Source of the DNA: Ceratotherium simum simum | Lineage: Eukaryota > Chordata > Mammalia > Perissodactyla > Rhinocerotidae | Direction of reading: 5' to 3' | Length of the DNA: 64,000 nt | Assembly (NCBI RefSeq): GCF_000283155.1 | Contig: NW_004454179.1 | Span: 8,648,957-8,712,956, forward strand | Shown: piece by piece, positions 36,601 to 47,234 of the stretch | How positions within the stretch are numbered: position 1 is the stretch's first letter | Layout: each line of letters starts with the position of its first letter | Made by a program: the position numbers and the translations under genes | Notes under the pieces: generated by a model | Seen by the model: the letters and a program-made list of their open reading frames with translations, nothing else | What the model was told of the DNA's origin: nothing | The model's database searches: none

Positions 36601-36949
36601 TTCTGTTTCCATATATATAAAGTTCAAAACCAGGCAAAACTAATTTATGATGCTTCAAGTCAGAATAGTAGTTATATTCAAAAAGAAGATTAAGTTTCGT
36701 GATAGAGAAAGGTCATGGCGAGACCTTCTCAGTGTTAGTAATGGTCTACTTCCTGATCTGGGTGGTGGTTATACAGTTATGCTCACTGTAAAAATGCATC
36801 TAGCTATTTACTGTGTGCACTTTTCTGCATGTATGTTTTAATTCAGTAAAATTTTATTAAAAATAACTCAGAATATATTTCCTCATTTTTACTTCCTGTG
36901 GTACTTGAAGATTGTGTGTGTGTGCCAATGTCTCTCACCATCATAGATG

Positions 36950-37070
36950 GCTAACTAGATTAACAAAGTGTCACTTCATTTACCTTATCTTTAAAACGAA
37001 GGAATTAATCTTTTGATGACTTCAGATGCCCATCTCATTTCTAACTTTTTATGATTCTATAAACTAGGGA
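36950..37070 (+). mobile_element. MIR-like fragment
   Basis: 'ttcatttaccttatctttaa' and 'ttttgatgacttcagatgcc' resemble the MIR variant that ends with 'agatgatctctgaggtccc'. Confidence 0.5.
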
Positions 37071-37339
37071 AAAGATTTAATCACATTCTGATTCTCATAC
37101 TAAAATTATTTTATTCCCTTAAGCTATTCAGTTGGGCCATCTGAGGACAGAATTAAGTGATGAGAACTGCCTAGAATACCGAAACCACTTCATGAGTTGG
37201 CTTTGTTTTTAAGAAAGCACTTCAAGCAGAGTTAGTTTTTGCTGTTTTTGATCTTAGCAGGCCACGCTGAAATTGTTTGCTTATTTCTCTATCTTCCTTA
37301 GTAGTGTGTATGTTTCTTATGGGTAGGAATTCCCTCCAT

Positions 37340-37720
37340 TCCTTCCTTTTACTCACTTAGACATTATGGAACACCTACTATGTGTCAGGCACTGTGCTAG
37401 GCATTAGAGATATAATATTGAGAAAAAAATGGATATGGTGTCTGTGTTCTTGCAGCCAAAGGTATAGCAGGAGTACCACACACTACTCAAGTAATCATAC
37501 TCAAAAAACTCTGCTATAATAATTACAACAAAAGAGAGATACATGTATCTTACAAAAGATACACGATTCTTGAGAGTTTATCAATCCAAGAAGGTTTGAT
37601 CTGGTGTTTGGATGTTTGTGAGGTGACAAGAGGCAAAGAAGTAATACTTGAGCTGAGCTTCCCTGAAGGACAAATAGGTACTACTATGATGAAAGAAAGG
37701 AGAGAAGAGCGTACAGCCAC
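37340..37720 (-). mobile_element. L2 fragment
   Basis: 'ggaacacctactatgtgtca' and 'ggcactgtgctaggcattag' are the reverse L2 3' terminus. The rest follows with decay. Confidence 0.7.
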
Positions 37721-37789
37721 AGGGAATGTCATAAGCAAAGGCTGAAATGGAAATGTGGATAATTATTTGAGAAGAGGCTCAAGAATTAG

Positions 37790-38655
37790 GTAAGATGCCA
37801 TTTGTATACGTCCTTAAATGTTTCCTTTTCCTCAAGCAAGGCTGGCTCCTTTCTGTCATTAAGATTTCAGCTTAACTGTTACCTGTCCAAGAAAGTTCTT
37901 TCCTAACCTCCCAACTTATAATTAGTCACTGAAGTTAAAGCCAGTTCCCCCTTCTTCTCTGCTAACAAAACTCCAATTTTATTTACGCTTCTCTTGAGAA
38001 GACTGGTGCTTGTGGGGAGACAGATTCCATCTCCAGGGGACTAATCCTACGGTCTAAGTCAGTTAGAGTGGTCTCATTACCATCGCTAGGATTGCTTTGA
38101 GCATGGGCATGTGACACAATTCTAGACAGTGAGACATGAAAGAAACCCACCTCTGGGAAAATTTCCCTCACTTATGCAAAAGGAAAATAGAGAAGATGTG
38201 CATCCACATCCCTTCTGTTTACCTCTTTGTCATTGGACACCATCATGAATGCATGACTATCATCGTGTCAGAACAGCTGCAGCCATTTTATGACTATGCA
38301 AGGGGAAAGATGGAAAATACCTGGTTATTGATGATGTCTCTGACCACTAAATTAACCAGCCAGAACCACCTCAATTCTAGACTCCTCATTATTTAAATTA
38401 CTCTTAATTAACTGCAGCTGCTAAGGAACTTGCCGCTGAAAACATTCATTTTCATTTTATCACATCACTGTAGTTTAATTCTTTAATAGTATCTATCATC
38501 ATTTGATTTTCATGTATTTGTTTCCCCACTAAAATGTATGCACCAAAGAATATAAAGATCTTGTCTGTCTTGTTCACCATTGTATGCCGAGTGTTTAGAA
38601 TAGTGCCAAGTACATAGTAGATGCTCAATAAATATTTGTCGAACGAATACATGAG
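37790..38655 (+). mobile_element. L2 3' end, split by an insertion
   Basis: 'acctgtccaagaaagttctt' and 'tctgctaacaaaactccaat' precede a break at about 37985. L2 resumes at about 38445 and ends 'tagatgctcaataaatattt' with GAACGAATA. Confidence 0.75.
37985..38444 (+). mobile_element. Repeat inserted in L2, probably LTR-like
   Basis: 'catgtgacacaattctagac', 'aacagctgcagccattttat' and 'gattgatgatgtct'-like text belong to a common mammalian medium-reiteration family. I could not fix its ends or find a duplication. A 62-codon minus frame inside has no meaning I can see. Confidence 0.45.
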
Positions 38656-38825
38656 AAAATGCTGAAGGATTTTAAGTGTCTATATTGTGTAGGAGCAACA
38701 AACTGACTCTATTTCTAATGTTTTTTACATTCATCTTACTATACTCCATAAAATTTTAAATTAAAATAGCAACACAAAAAGAGAGGGGAGACAAGACCCA
38801 ACAATGAGATTTATGGAAGTACCTT

Positions 38826-39341
38826 TGTGGCAGATTTAAAATATGGCCTCAAATTCTTTGACACTCCTACCATTGAAAGGTGGAGTCTATGTCTCCTGTC
38901 CTTGAATCTGGACTCTGTGACTATTTGACCAATAGACTACTCCAGGAATGACAATGTGCCAGTTTTTTCCACCTGGCCTCTTAAGAAATTGGCAGCTTCC
39001 ACTTCCTGTCTCTAGTAATGCTCACTTGGTACTCAGCTACCATGCCAAGAAAAAGACAAACAGCCCATGGAGAGATCCATGTGGAAAGGAACTGAGGCCC
39101 CTAGCTCTCCGTCCCAGCAGGCATTGTGCTAGCTCCAACTTACTGGCCATGTGAGTCAGCTGCATTGGAAATGGATCCAGGCCCCGGATCAAGCTGCCCA
39201 GCTGGTTGATACCACATGGAGCAGAGATAAGCCTTCTCTGACAAGCACTGGACAAACTGCAAACTTGTAAGCTAAATAATTATTGTTGTAAACCACTAGA
39301 TTTGGGAGTGGTTTGTTATACAGCAATAAATAACTGCAACA
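38826..39341 (+). mobile_element. Solo LTR-like element, ERVL/MaLR type by its duplication
   Basis: It starts TGTGGCAGATTT and ends AACTGCAACA. It is flanked by ACCTT (38821-38825) and GCCTT (39342-39346), a 4-of-5 match of a 5-bp duplication. It includes 'tggcagcttccacttcctgt' and 'gtggtttgttatacagcaat', text of a common mammalian repeat. The 516-bp length suits an LTR. The family name is left open. Confidence 0.6.
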
Positions 39342-39572
39342 GCCTTCAACAGAAAAAGACAGAAAGATGTTTCGAGAAGGGCAGCTTGAATTTGGTTACA
39401 AAGGAGAAACAATAATGGTAATTATAAATATGGTAGTTAAAGAACTGGGAAATGAAAGCGTCACTGAATTACATATTTTATCATGTGGTGAAAGTTAATA
39501 GTTAAAAGCTGCTTTAAGATTGTTTGGGCAATGGTGCCACTAAGGAATATATCTGCCCTCTATATCACCGAG

Positions 39573-40030
39573 TGATGGTTAATTTTATGTGTCAACTTTG
39601 CTAGGCCACAGTACCCAGATATTTGGTCAAACATTATTCTAGATGTTTCTGTGAAGGTATTTTTTCAGATGAGATTGACATTTAAATCAGTAAACTTTTA
39701 GTAAAATAGATTACCCTCTATAATATGAGTGAGCTTCATCCAATCAGTTGAAAGCCTCAAGAGGAAAAATGACTGACCTCCCTAGAGGAAAAGGGACTCT
39801 GCCAGCAGACTGCCTTTGGACTTAAACTGTAACTCTTCCCTGGGTCTCCAGCCTGCCAGCCTACCTGCAGATTTTGGACTTACCAGCCTCTACAATTGTG
39901 AAAGCCAATTCTTAAAATAAACCAATCTCTCTCTCTCTAGACACACAGACACACACAGACACACAGACACAGACACAGACACACACACACCATTGGTTCT
40001 ATTTCTCTGGAGAACCCTAACTAATATACA
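39573..40030 (+). mobile_element. LTR-like mammalian repeat
   Basis: It starts TGATGGTTAATTTTATGTG, ends ACTAATATACA (TG..CA) and has AATAAA near 39917. 'attggttctatttctctgga' near the end is typical of a very common family; another copy lies reversed at 48938. The flanking 5 bp do not match. It contains a microsatellite. Confidence 0.6.
39930..39993. repeat. (TC)n then (CA)n/(CAGACA)n microsatellite
   Basis: 'ctctctctctct' is followed by repeated 'acacagac' and 'acacacacac' units inside the LTR-like repeat. Confidence 0.9.
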
Positions 40031-40074
40031 CTGCTTCCTCTTGCATAAAGTTTTGTAGTTTTCAAAGAATGTTC

Positions 40075-40265
40075 ATATATATTTTCTTATTGGAGGCCCA
40101 CAATCTTGAAAGGCAAGCAGAGTGAAAATTTTAAGAACACTGAAGCTTGGAAAGAATAAAGAATTTTTCCGGAGTCACAAAGCTGCCAAGTGGTAGAGCC
40201 TGGGCTAGAACGCATAATCATCTGACTCTTGGTACAGATTACTGGTGCTATAGCATCCTGCCTTC
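40075..40265 (-). mobile_element. MIR SINE fragment
   Basis: 'cggagtcacaaagctgccaa' and 'gtggtagagcctgggctaga' are reverse MIR. Confidence 0.75.
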
Positions 40266-41140
40266 TGTATTAACTTTGACACATTTTCATGAAGACACCT
40301 TCATGTATTCCTAAAACTCAACAACAAAAAAACAAACAACCCAATTCAAGAAAGAGCAAAGGACTTGAATAGACATTTCTCCAAAGAAGATATACAAATG
40401 GCTAATAAGCACATGAAAAGATGCCGAACATCACTAATCATTAGGGAAATGCAAATCAAAACCACAATGAGATATCATTTCACACCCATTAGGATGGCTA
40501 TTATCAAAAAACAAGACAACAAGTGTTGGTAAGGATGTGGAGGAATTGGAATCCTTGTGCACTGCTGGTGGGAATGTAAAATGGTAGAGCCATTATAAAA
40601 AACAGTATGGAGGTTCCTCAAAAATTAGAAATAGAACTATCACATGATCCAGAAATTCTACTTCTGGGTATATACCCAAAAGAACTGAAAGCAGGGACAT
40701 GAACAGACATTTGTTGCACCCATGTTTATAGCAGTATTATTCACAATAGCCAAAAGGTGAAATCAACCCAAGTGTCCATTGACAGATTAATGCATAAACA
40801 AAATGTGGTATACATATACAATGGAATGTTATTCAGCCTTAAAAAGGAAGGAAATTCTGATGAATACAACAACATGGTTGAACTTTGAGGACATTATGCT
40901 AAGTAAAATAAGCCAGTCACAAAGGACAAATACTATAGGATTACACTCACATGAGGTACTTAGAGTAGTCAAATTCATAGAGACAGAAAGTAGAATGGTG
41001 GTTGTCAGGGCCTAGGAGGAGGGGGAAATGGGGTATTATTGTTTAATGGGTACAGAGTTTCAGTTTTGCAAGATGAAAAAAGTTCTGGAGATGGATGGTG
41101 GTGATGGTTACACAACGATGTGAAGGTACTTAACACAATT

Positions 41141-41559
41141 TGTAGAACTAAACTAAAACGCAGTTACTTATGTCAGGGACAAAATGAAAACAGTAACGTA
41201 GGAGCATAAAGGAAACTTAACCTAACCTTACAGGAATTTACAGTTCATCTCAGAAATCAGCAGAGGACACTAGCCATCCCCAAACGCCAAGTCTGTTCAT
41301 GCCATCTCTGGAATTCCTTGTTCCCTGACTCAGCTATCCTGATCCAAATAAGAAAGAAGATCGCTAGGCAACCAATCAGCTGAAAACATCAACTTCTGCA
41401 TTTACCCCACAAAAATCCCTTAGTCTGTGAGCAACTCAGAACTCATTGCTCCCATAGCCTTGAGTTTCCTGGCTTGTAGGTCACAAGCCTTGCAATAAAC
41501 TTAACTCTCTGCTTTATTTTACTCAGTGTGCAGAGTGCTTTTTGTTTGTTTTTTTGACA
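41141..41559 (+). mobile_element. Solo LTR with perfect 4-bp target duplication (class I ERV-like)
   Basis: The 419-bp element starts TGTAGAACTA and ends TTTTTTGACA. AATT flanks it at 41137-41140 and 41560-41563. Removing it plus one AATT rejoins the L1 3' UTR exactly ('..acacaatt' to 'gaactgtacactt'). AATAAA at 41494-41499 sits 60 bp before the end, as in an LTR. A CCAAT-type box ('aaccaatcag') lies near 41370. A 4-bp duplication is usual for gammaretrovirus-like ERVs. No internal ERV remains, so it is a solo LTR left by recombination. Confidence 0.85.
41494..41499 (+). promoter_or_regulatory. Polyadenylation signal of the solo LTR
   Basis: AATAAA in 'tgcaataaacttaactct', 60 bp before the LTR 3' end, the usual R/U5 position. 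Confidence 0.7.
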
Positions 41560-41590
41560 AATTGAACTGTACACTTAAAAAAGCTTAAAG

Positions 41591-41796
41591 TGGGCCGGCC
41601 CCACGGCTTAGCGGTTAAGTGCACGCGCTCTGCTACTGGCGGCCCGGGTTCAGATCCCGGGCGCGCACCGACGCACCGCTTCTCCGGCCATGCTGAGGCC
41701 GCGTCCCACATACAGCAACTAGAAGGATGTGCAGCTATGACACACAACTATCTACTGGGGCTTTGGGGGAAAAAATAAAATAAATAAAATTAAAAA
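41591..41796 (+). mobile_element. ERE-type SINE, short 'agaaggatgtgc' form, inside L1
   Basis: 'tgggccggccccacggctta' head, 'aactagaaggatgtgcagct' middle and 'tctactggggctttggggga' end, followed only by an A-rich tail. It lacks the 'gttagctcagggc' tail of other copies. The 14-bp AAAAAAGCTTAAAG flanks it at 41577-41590 and 41797-41810. Confidence 0.96.
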
Positions 41797-42074
41797 AAAA
41801 AAGCTTAAAGCATTAAATTTTATATTATGTATATTTACTACAATTAAAAATAAAATTTTTAAAAAGTTAATACCATAAAAACCCCCAAACAAACAAAATA
41901 ATGAAAATTTTATCCAACCTTTAATATAAGGGCTTGGATTGTATTTTCAATGTGATTTTTCCAACACCACCTTGACTTATGAAATTTTTACCTCTCACTA
42001 TTCTCCAATACCAGTGGGATTTTTAAAAGTTACTTGTTTCTTTTCTGGCTGTTCTCATTCACTCTTTTATTTAA

Positions 42075-42235
42075 TCAGGCAGTCCTGCAGTTGTCAATAA
42101 ATACTATTGTCTCCTGTGTGCCAGGCACTGAGGAAACTGCAGTGAATGAGGCAGATGCATCCCTGACCTCATGGAGATTACCTTCTAGTGGGGAAGACAG
42201 AAAACAATAAGTGTCATGGAGAAGTAAGGGGAGGA
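42075..42235 (-). mobile_element. L2 3' end fragment
   Basis: 'cctgtgtgccaggcactgag', 'acctcatggagattaccttc' and 'tagtggggaagacagaaaac' are reverse L2. Confidence 0.78.
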
Positions 42236-42641
42236 GGAGGGAAATGAAGAGGAAGAGAGGAAGATGGAGAAAAACAAGAAAGCAGGATAAGGAATAGGAC
42301 TTAGTGGAGAGGAAGGGATTTTTTGAATCAGCATCATGCCTCCCTCTATTTAACGGGCAAAAGACACCTATGACCTAAAAACAAAAGGCTTCAGCCTGAA
42401 AATAGTAGGTTCAATGACATAACCCTGAGACTCAGGGGTTACACCCCCTGGGAAGAAGAAGAATTTATAAGAACTATGCTTGACACTTCCTGAATCTAAT
42501 CCTATATAAAAAGTGCTTGTGTAGACACAAGCAAGCCTTATTAACAAAACTTCTAACATTATGAGAATTTTTGCTTCACTTGAACTAAGAAGTTTAAAAA
42601 ATAAACAGCCATCTTGAGTGTAGGTAAAAGACTTGATGGCT
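42236..42641. other. Unassigned, purine-rich on the left
   Basis: A G/A-rich stretch at 42228-42320 ('gaggaagagaggaagatgga'). Nothing else recognised. Confidence 0.5.
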
Positions 42642-42655
42642 TAAAATATTCTTTA

Positions 42656-42941
42656 GGGGCCTGCCCGGTGGCGTAGCGGTTAAGTTCACGTGCTCTGCTT
42701 CATCAGCCCGTGGTTCACAGGTTCGGATCCCAGGCACAGACCTACCCACGACTCATCAAGCCATGCTGTGGAGGCATCCCATATACAAAACAGAGAAAGA
42801 TGGGCACATATGTTAGCTCAGGGCCAATCTTCCTCAGCAAAAAAAGAGGAAGATTAGCAATGGATGCTAGCTCATGGCCAAGCTTCCTCACAAAAAAAAA
42901 AAAAAAAGAAAAAGGGAAGGCTTTAAAAAAAAAAAACGAAA
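42656..42941 (+). mobile_element. ERE-type SINE
   Basis: 'ggggcctgcccggtggcgta' head, 'agagaaagatgggcacatat' middle, a repeated 'gctagctcatggccaagctt' tail and an A-rich end with an AAGG insert. The 14-bp TAAAATATTCTTTA flanks it exactly at 42642-42655 and 42942-42955. Confidence 0.95.
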
Positions 42942-42955
42942 TAAAATATTCTTTA

Positions 42956-43840
42956 ACTTAACATCCCTTAGTCAAAAGCAAACACACATGTCAGCCCTAG
43001 AGAGCATGATTCTCCCCTCAGAATCAGTGGGAAATCAGGGCCGTGCATTTCCAACAGTGGACATGAAATTCAATTTGATTCACAATAGCACATGCAGATT
43101 TTTTCCCAAGTTATTTTTGTATTAAGGCATGCTTGAAAAATTTTAACCCAGATTTAGGTTTAAGTTTCCAGACTTAGTAAGTAATTGCTGCAGTAATGAG
43201 TTCTTATGTCTTAATTTGGTCTGCTCCAGATGTTAACATCTAGGTTGTTTGTTTTTCATTCCCCATCCTTCTGCATTTCCTTATAAAACAGTACATTTGT
43301 AAATGTTCTGATGTTTTTATACTGAGGGGGGGTGCAAGAAAGCAGGAAGAAGTAAGGGAGGCAAGAAGTTTAGGGTCTCACTCACTATGATAATTTGACC
43401 AGCTTGTCTGCTGGAAAGAAGCTGGGGGAGGACCAGTTTTTACGTTCATAGAGGCCATACTGGCCTTTCTATATTTGCAGGGTGGTGTGGTGTTAAGGAA
43501 CATGAATTTAGGGCTGCTGGTGTCCTTCCCCCAAGACAAGGTACTGTATAGGTGGTCCTCTTTGGGTGGGAAATAAAATCCCTGTGGCAGAGCTGGCTGT
43601 GCTTTACCACAACTCAACTTACTCCCCTCCCCCCATATTTATTGAACCAGGAGAATGAGGCTTGTCCTATAAACCAGCATAACTGAATAACAGTTAGGAA
43701 AAACTTGGCTTATACATCCAAGCTAATAGAGTATATTAAATAAGAACCTGCATTTTAGACCCAGCTGGTGAGCAGCTGGATGGCAGCTGGGAGATCTGGG
43801 ATTATTCTCCAACAGATAAGGGAGACCTTGCTCAAGGGCA
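42956..43840. other. Unassigned sequence
   Basis: No gene or repeat recognised. A G-run is at about 43326-43333. A 79-codon minus frame at 43378-43617 shows no domain. Confidence 0.5.
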
Positions 43841-44031
43841 GTGGTTCTCAAATTTTAGTGTGTATGGGAATCAGCTAGATTGCTTGTTAAAAATGCAGAT
43901 TCCATGGTCACAGGCATAAGAATTCTGAGCCAGAAGATCTTGGATATAGCCCAGAAATCTGCCTTTTTAATAAGTAGCCTCAGGTGATTCTGATGCAGGT
44001 GGTGGGAAACCACATTTTGAGAAGTACTGCT
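43841..44031 (+). mobile_element. MER5A-like hAT element
   Basis: 'gcagtggttctcaaatttta' at the left, 'ttgttaaaaatgcagattcc' and 'gtgattctgatgcaggtggt' inside, and 'cacattttgagaagtactgc' at the right give the full element with inverted ends. Confidence 0.9.
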
Positions 44032-44118
44032 CCTCAGAGCTACTAATATCATCATAAGATCTTTAGCAGCTGAAAAAGATAAATAGGCTTTCAACCAATC
44101 TTTCTGCTTGGTTTTTGA

Positions 44119-44840
44119 CAGCTGAGTCCAATCCACAGCTGGTAAAGAGGTTGGATAATGACTACAGATAGGTTTGATCCCTCGAGATAGAATGCCTAAA
44201 GTGGATTGGGGACCTCTGTTTCTCCTCCATCAATAAAGCGGGTTGGAAGGCGGCCACAGACTGGGCTCGAAATCCAGCTGGCACAAAACTTGGAAGACAA
44301 TCCTCAGTGAGGTCTGGGTTCAATATCTAATTGCTAAAGAGCCTGGCTGTCCGCCTTGTGGTGTGCAGTCAATCTCCAATTGATATAATGCTTTGATAAC
44401 ATATGAGCAGCATGGGTTAAATCCAGAAACTATAAAGAACTTAGATAAAAGTCCTAAGACCTAAAGTTTGGTCCTCAAATGGCATGGAGCTTGGACAATA
44501 TTTGGGAATGAATATAATCCTCAAATGGTAAGAGTTTTGGATGTCAGGAATGAGGTCTGGGTTCAATCTCTTGTCATTAAAAAGCCTGGAAGACCAGCTT
44601 GGGGTCTGGTTTCAATCGTCAGATGGTAAAGAGTTCAAATGACAACAATTGTTTCTAGGTTCAAGTGAAAGCTGACAAACAGCTTGAAATAAACTGCAAG
44701 ATCTGGGTTCAATCTTGAAATGTTAAGGGTTTAGATAATTGTCATGAGGAATGAGTTCAGCTTGGAGGATTCTAAAAGTCTAGGTGAGGTAGCTAAGAAT
44801 CTGCACCAGATGATTAGAGACAACTTGTGGTCGTGATCCA
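44119..44840 (+). repeat. Very diverged tandem array, period about 48 bp, 14 or more units
   Basis: A core like 'tctgggttcaatcctcaaat' followed by 'ggtaaagagcttggatgaca' recurs in register. Core starts are near 44125, 44171, 44216, 44264, 44316, 44365, 44414, 44465, 44511, 44559, 44608, 44657, 44705 and 44753, with spacings of 45-52 bp. Clear copies are 'gggttcaatctcttgtcatt' (44559), 'ggtttcaatcgtcagatggt' (44608) and 'gggttcaatcttgaaatgtt' (44705). Weaker units may continue to about 44990. The core resembles a Pol III B box (GGTTCAATC). I do not recognise the family. Confidence 0.75.
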
Positions 44841-45654
44841 TATGCAAAAGGATTTAGATAGTGGCTAATCTTTTCAGCTTACGAGATAGAGAGGGTGCCC
44901 AGATACCACTGATCTAGGTCTCCATATTTAGCTAATGCAGAAGGAAGCTTGAATTCCAGCCACGGGGTAAGAAAATGTGTATACAAGTACTAGGTCATGG
45001 GCTAATTTTGCAAGAGAATATTATGGGACTTCTCCATATCCATAACTATGGAGATACAGGCACCAGGCCTGGGAATGTGATTCTTGAAATAATGGAGCTC
45101 TTTTGCCAGGACTTTTGCTGACAGAACGACGGTTTTATATGGCTAAGAGAGCAGATGTCTGAAAAGCACTGAAATCTATGATGTGTGTTGCTAAGTGGGA
45201 TGACAGCTGGCACCACTGCATAAAATCTTGTTCCTACTTTTACAGCTTCACTAATACTCTTCTTTCTGATTATTCTGATTTATCAACAAACAGCAGTTTC
45301 TGGAACCTTTTAAAAGCATACTCAAATAGTCAAGAGGCAGACAGCTCTCCAAACACCTAACAATCCATGAGGCTCTTAAAGAGACAAAAATGGAACTAGA
45401 TCCCTTAGGGAAGAAGCAAAAATCAAGCCATGACTACCAACTAGTTTTCTTCCTGGAGATCTTTACTCTTTGACCTGACAATTCAAAAAATATGGCCTCA
45501 TTAGCAGACTGGTTTAGAGCATGGATATATCTGCCAAAACCTTCTGTGGTTCTTGAATCTGAGCATGTTCTGAAGAATACCTTTTAAGGAATAACCATGC
45601 TTCAGACTTCTGGAACATATTAGGCATTTGTTTTAAGACATTGCTATTGAAATA
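44841..45654. other. Unassigned sequence
   Basis: The first 150 bp may be faded units of the tandem array. The rest shows nothing recognised. Confidence 0.5.
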
Positions 45655-45850
45655 ATATTGTTATTAATAGGTAACATTTATTGAGCACTTATTATATGTC
45701 AGGTTCTGTATGAAATATTTTCTATGTACTAACTTATTTAATCCTTAACATAATCCTATAAAGTAGGTCTTGTTGGTATTATCCTCATTTTATGGATACA
45801 GAAACTAAGATACAGATGTTAAGCAAGTTATTTAATGTTACAGAGGCATT
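45655..45850 (-). mobile_element. MIR SINE
   Basis: 'taacatttattgagcactta', 'cttatttaatccttaacata' and 'cattttatggatacagaaac' follow reverse MIR order. Confidence 0.85.
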
Positions 45851-46100
45851 GCTGTGTTCATCATACCACTTTTTCCTAGGCACAATGGAAGACTACATTT
45901 CCCAGCATCCCTTGCAATTGAGTTACAATCATGTGATTAAATTCAGCCAATGAGGAATGTTTTGGGCCTAGATTTTTAAAGCATCTGGTACAATCCTCAG
46001 ATTTTTTATAACCCTGCTCCAGTAATCTTAGAAGCCAGTGCTTCAGATGATATAACAAGACGGACAAGGGCTCCTTAACATGCTTCAATCATACTTTAAG
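45851..46100 (+). mobile_element. LTR-like repeat fragment
   Basis: 'gactacatttcccagcatcc', 'cttgcaattgagttacaatc' and 'ttcagccaatgaggaatgtt' belong to the same common repeat family as 18178-18565. The ends are not defined. Confidence 0.5.
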
Positions 46101-46745
46101 CAAGAAATAAATCTTAATTATGTTAAAATATTTCAATAAATCTAAGATGCTACTGATTATATTATCCACTATTATTTAAAATATCACTAGGAAAAAAATA
46201 AACAATGACACTCAACTAATTGTAAGGCACACATTTATTGCAGAGATGTTGGTTGTGGAAAAATGACAGGGCTTAGCTTCCTGACTGTCAGGAATCAGGA
46301 GGCAATTTCAAGAGGCTCCAACTAGTTAAGATGAAGCAATATAAGCTTCATAAAGGATAATAATTGCAATTGGTTGGAACACATGAAATAAATTTAGGTC
46401 CATTAATCCGTAGTGATATTTTAAAAAATAACCAGTCACCTTTGGAGGATGATAGAGAACCAATTAATTATCTTAGAAAATGGTAAATAAGGGAAAAGAA
46501 TCATTTACCCTTCCTTTCCTACATTAACTGTACCACTGAGTAACAAGTAGATGTAGGAAGCAGATTTTTATGAAAGTATTTCAACCAATAAGTTAAAAAT
46601 AAGTGATAGAATATCACCATTTTGCAATCTCCAATGATTTAATGCATTTGGGCAGTGAGCATCAATAGCTGCTATCACCATAAAAAAGAGGGGTAACCAA
46701 CATCATGTCCCTCTTGATGAAATAACTCAAAACCACCTGTAGACT
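46101..46745. other. Unassigned sequence
   Basis: AT-rich with no recognised repeat or gene. Confidence 0.5.
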
Positions 46746-46749
46746 TACC

Positions 46750-47234
46750 CAGAGATTCTCAAAATGCATTCTAAAGACCCTGGAACCGTTTCACAGGGAA
46801 TCTGTGAGGTCCTTACATTTCCAACTACATATCTGCGTGAGGCCAGGTTTTCTTCATACACTTCAAATAAAACAACATAACGCAACAGATTGAATGCAAA
46901 AGCAGATATAACAATCCAGCTGTCTTCCATTAAGCCAAACATTAAAAGGATTTGCAAAAAAATGTAAAACAATGTCATTCTTCTCACTAGACATTTTGTC
47001 ATTTTGTAAAATATAGTTACTTATGATTTAAAATGTTATGTTAACATGTAATGGGTTTATTATTATTATTTTAAATGAATTATTACATAAATATTTTTAA
47101 ATTTCTCATTTTCAATTTCTAATTTGGCAAATATTGATAAATATGACTGACATAAACAAAAGCTTTTTGGGGGGGTCTTCAAAAAATTTTAAGAAAAAAA
47201 AGAATCCTGAAATTAAAATGTTTGAGAACCATTG
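46750..47234 (-). mobile_element. Non-autonomous hAT transposon with both ends
   Basis: The left end 'cagagattctcaaaatg' and right end 'atgtttgagaaccattg' are 17-bp imperfect inverted repeats of hAT type. The interior ('ttgcaaaaaaatgtaaaaca', 'taacatgtaatgggtttatt', 'aacaaaagctttttgggggg') matches the 3' part of a large mammalian hAT transposon in reverse. The element is internally deleted. Flanking 8-mers GACTTACC and GTTTTGCC agree at 5 of 8, a plausible worn duplication. Minus frames (46745-47002 and 47112-47384) may be transposase scraps. Confidence 0.75.

Larger units (their letters stand above)
34291..36890 (+). mobile_element. L1, 5'-truncated, plus strand, with nested SINE
   Basis: It starts inside the reverse transcriptase ('catccccatgaacatgatgt') and continues through the ORF2 C-terminal part. 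It ends in an old L1 3' UTR with 'ctgatctgggtggtggttat' and 'cagtaaaattttattaaaaa'. The ERE at 34465-34665 interrupts it. Confidence 0.88.
40315..41860 (+). mobile_element. L1 3' end, carrying a solo LTR and a SINE
   Basis: The L1 begins at 'aaaacaaacaacccaattca' (ORF2 end). It shows the frame 40803-41015, which starts with the ORF2 C-terminal 'MWYTYTMECYSALKRKEILM' signature, and enters the 3' UTR ('gttctggagatggatggtgg'). It is cut at 41140 by an LTR and resumes at 41560 with 'aattgaactgtacactt'. It is cut again by an ERE at 41591 and ends near 41860. L1 text is continuous when both insertions are removed. Confidence 0.93.

Noticed and set aside
39550..40030. Naming the repeat as a specific LTR family
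   Set aside because: The text is familiar and has TG..CA ends, but I could not recall a secure family name and the flanks give no duplication, so only 'LTR-like' is reported.
41591..41670. tRNA-like sequence with A and B boxes
   Set aside because: It is the tRNA-derived head of an ERE SINE, with SINE body, A-rich tail and target duplications. It is not a tRNA gene. The same holds for the other eleven ERE heads.
42421..42440. Palindrome 'ccctgagactcaggg'
   Set aside because: Seven-base arms with a one-base centre are expected by chance in 64 kb and have no context.
44119..44840. CRISPR-like regular spacing
   Set aside because: This is a vertebrate genome, the repeated core is not conserved while spacers vary, and whole units are diverged copies of each other. 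It is a tandem repeat.
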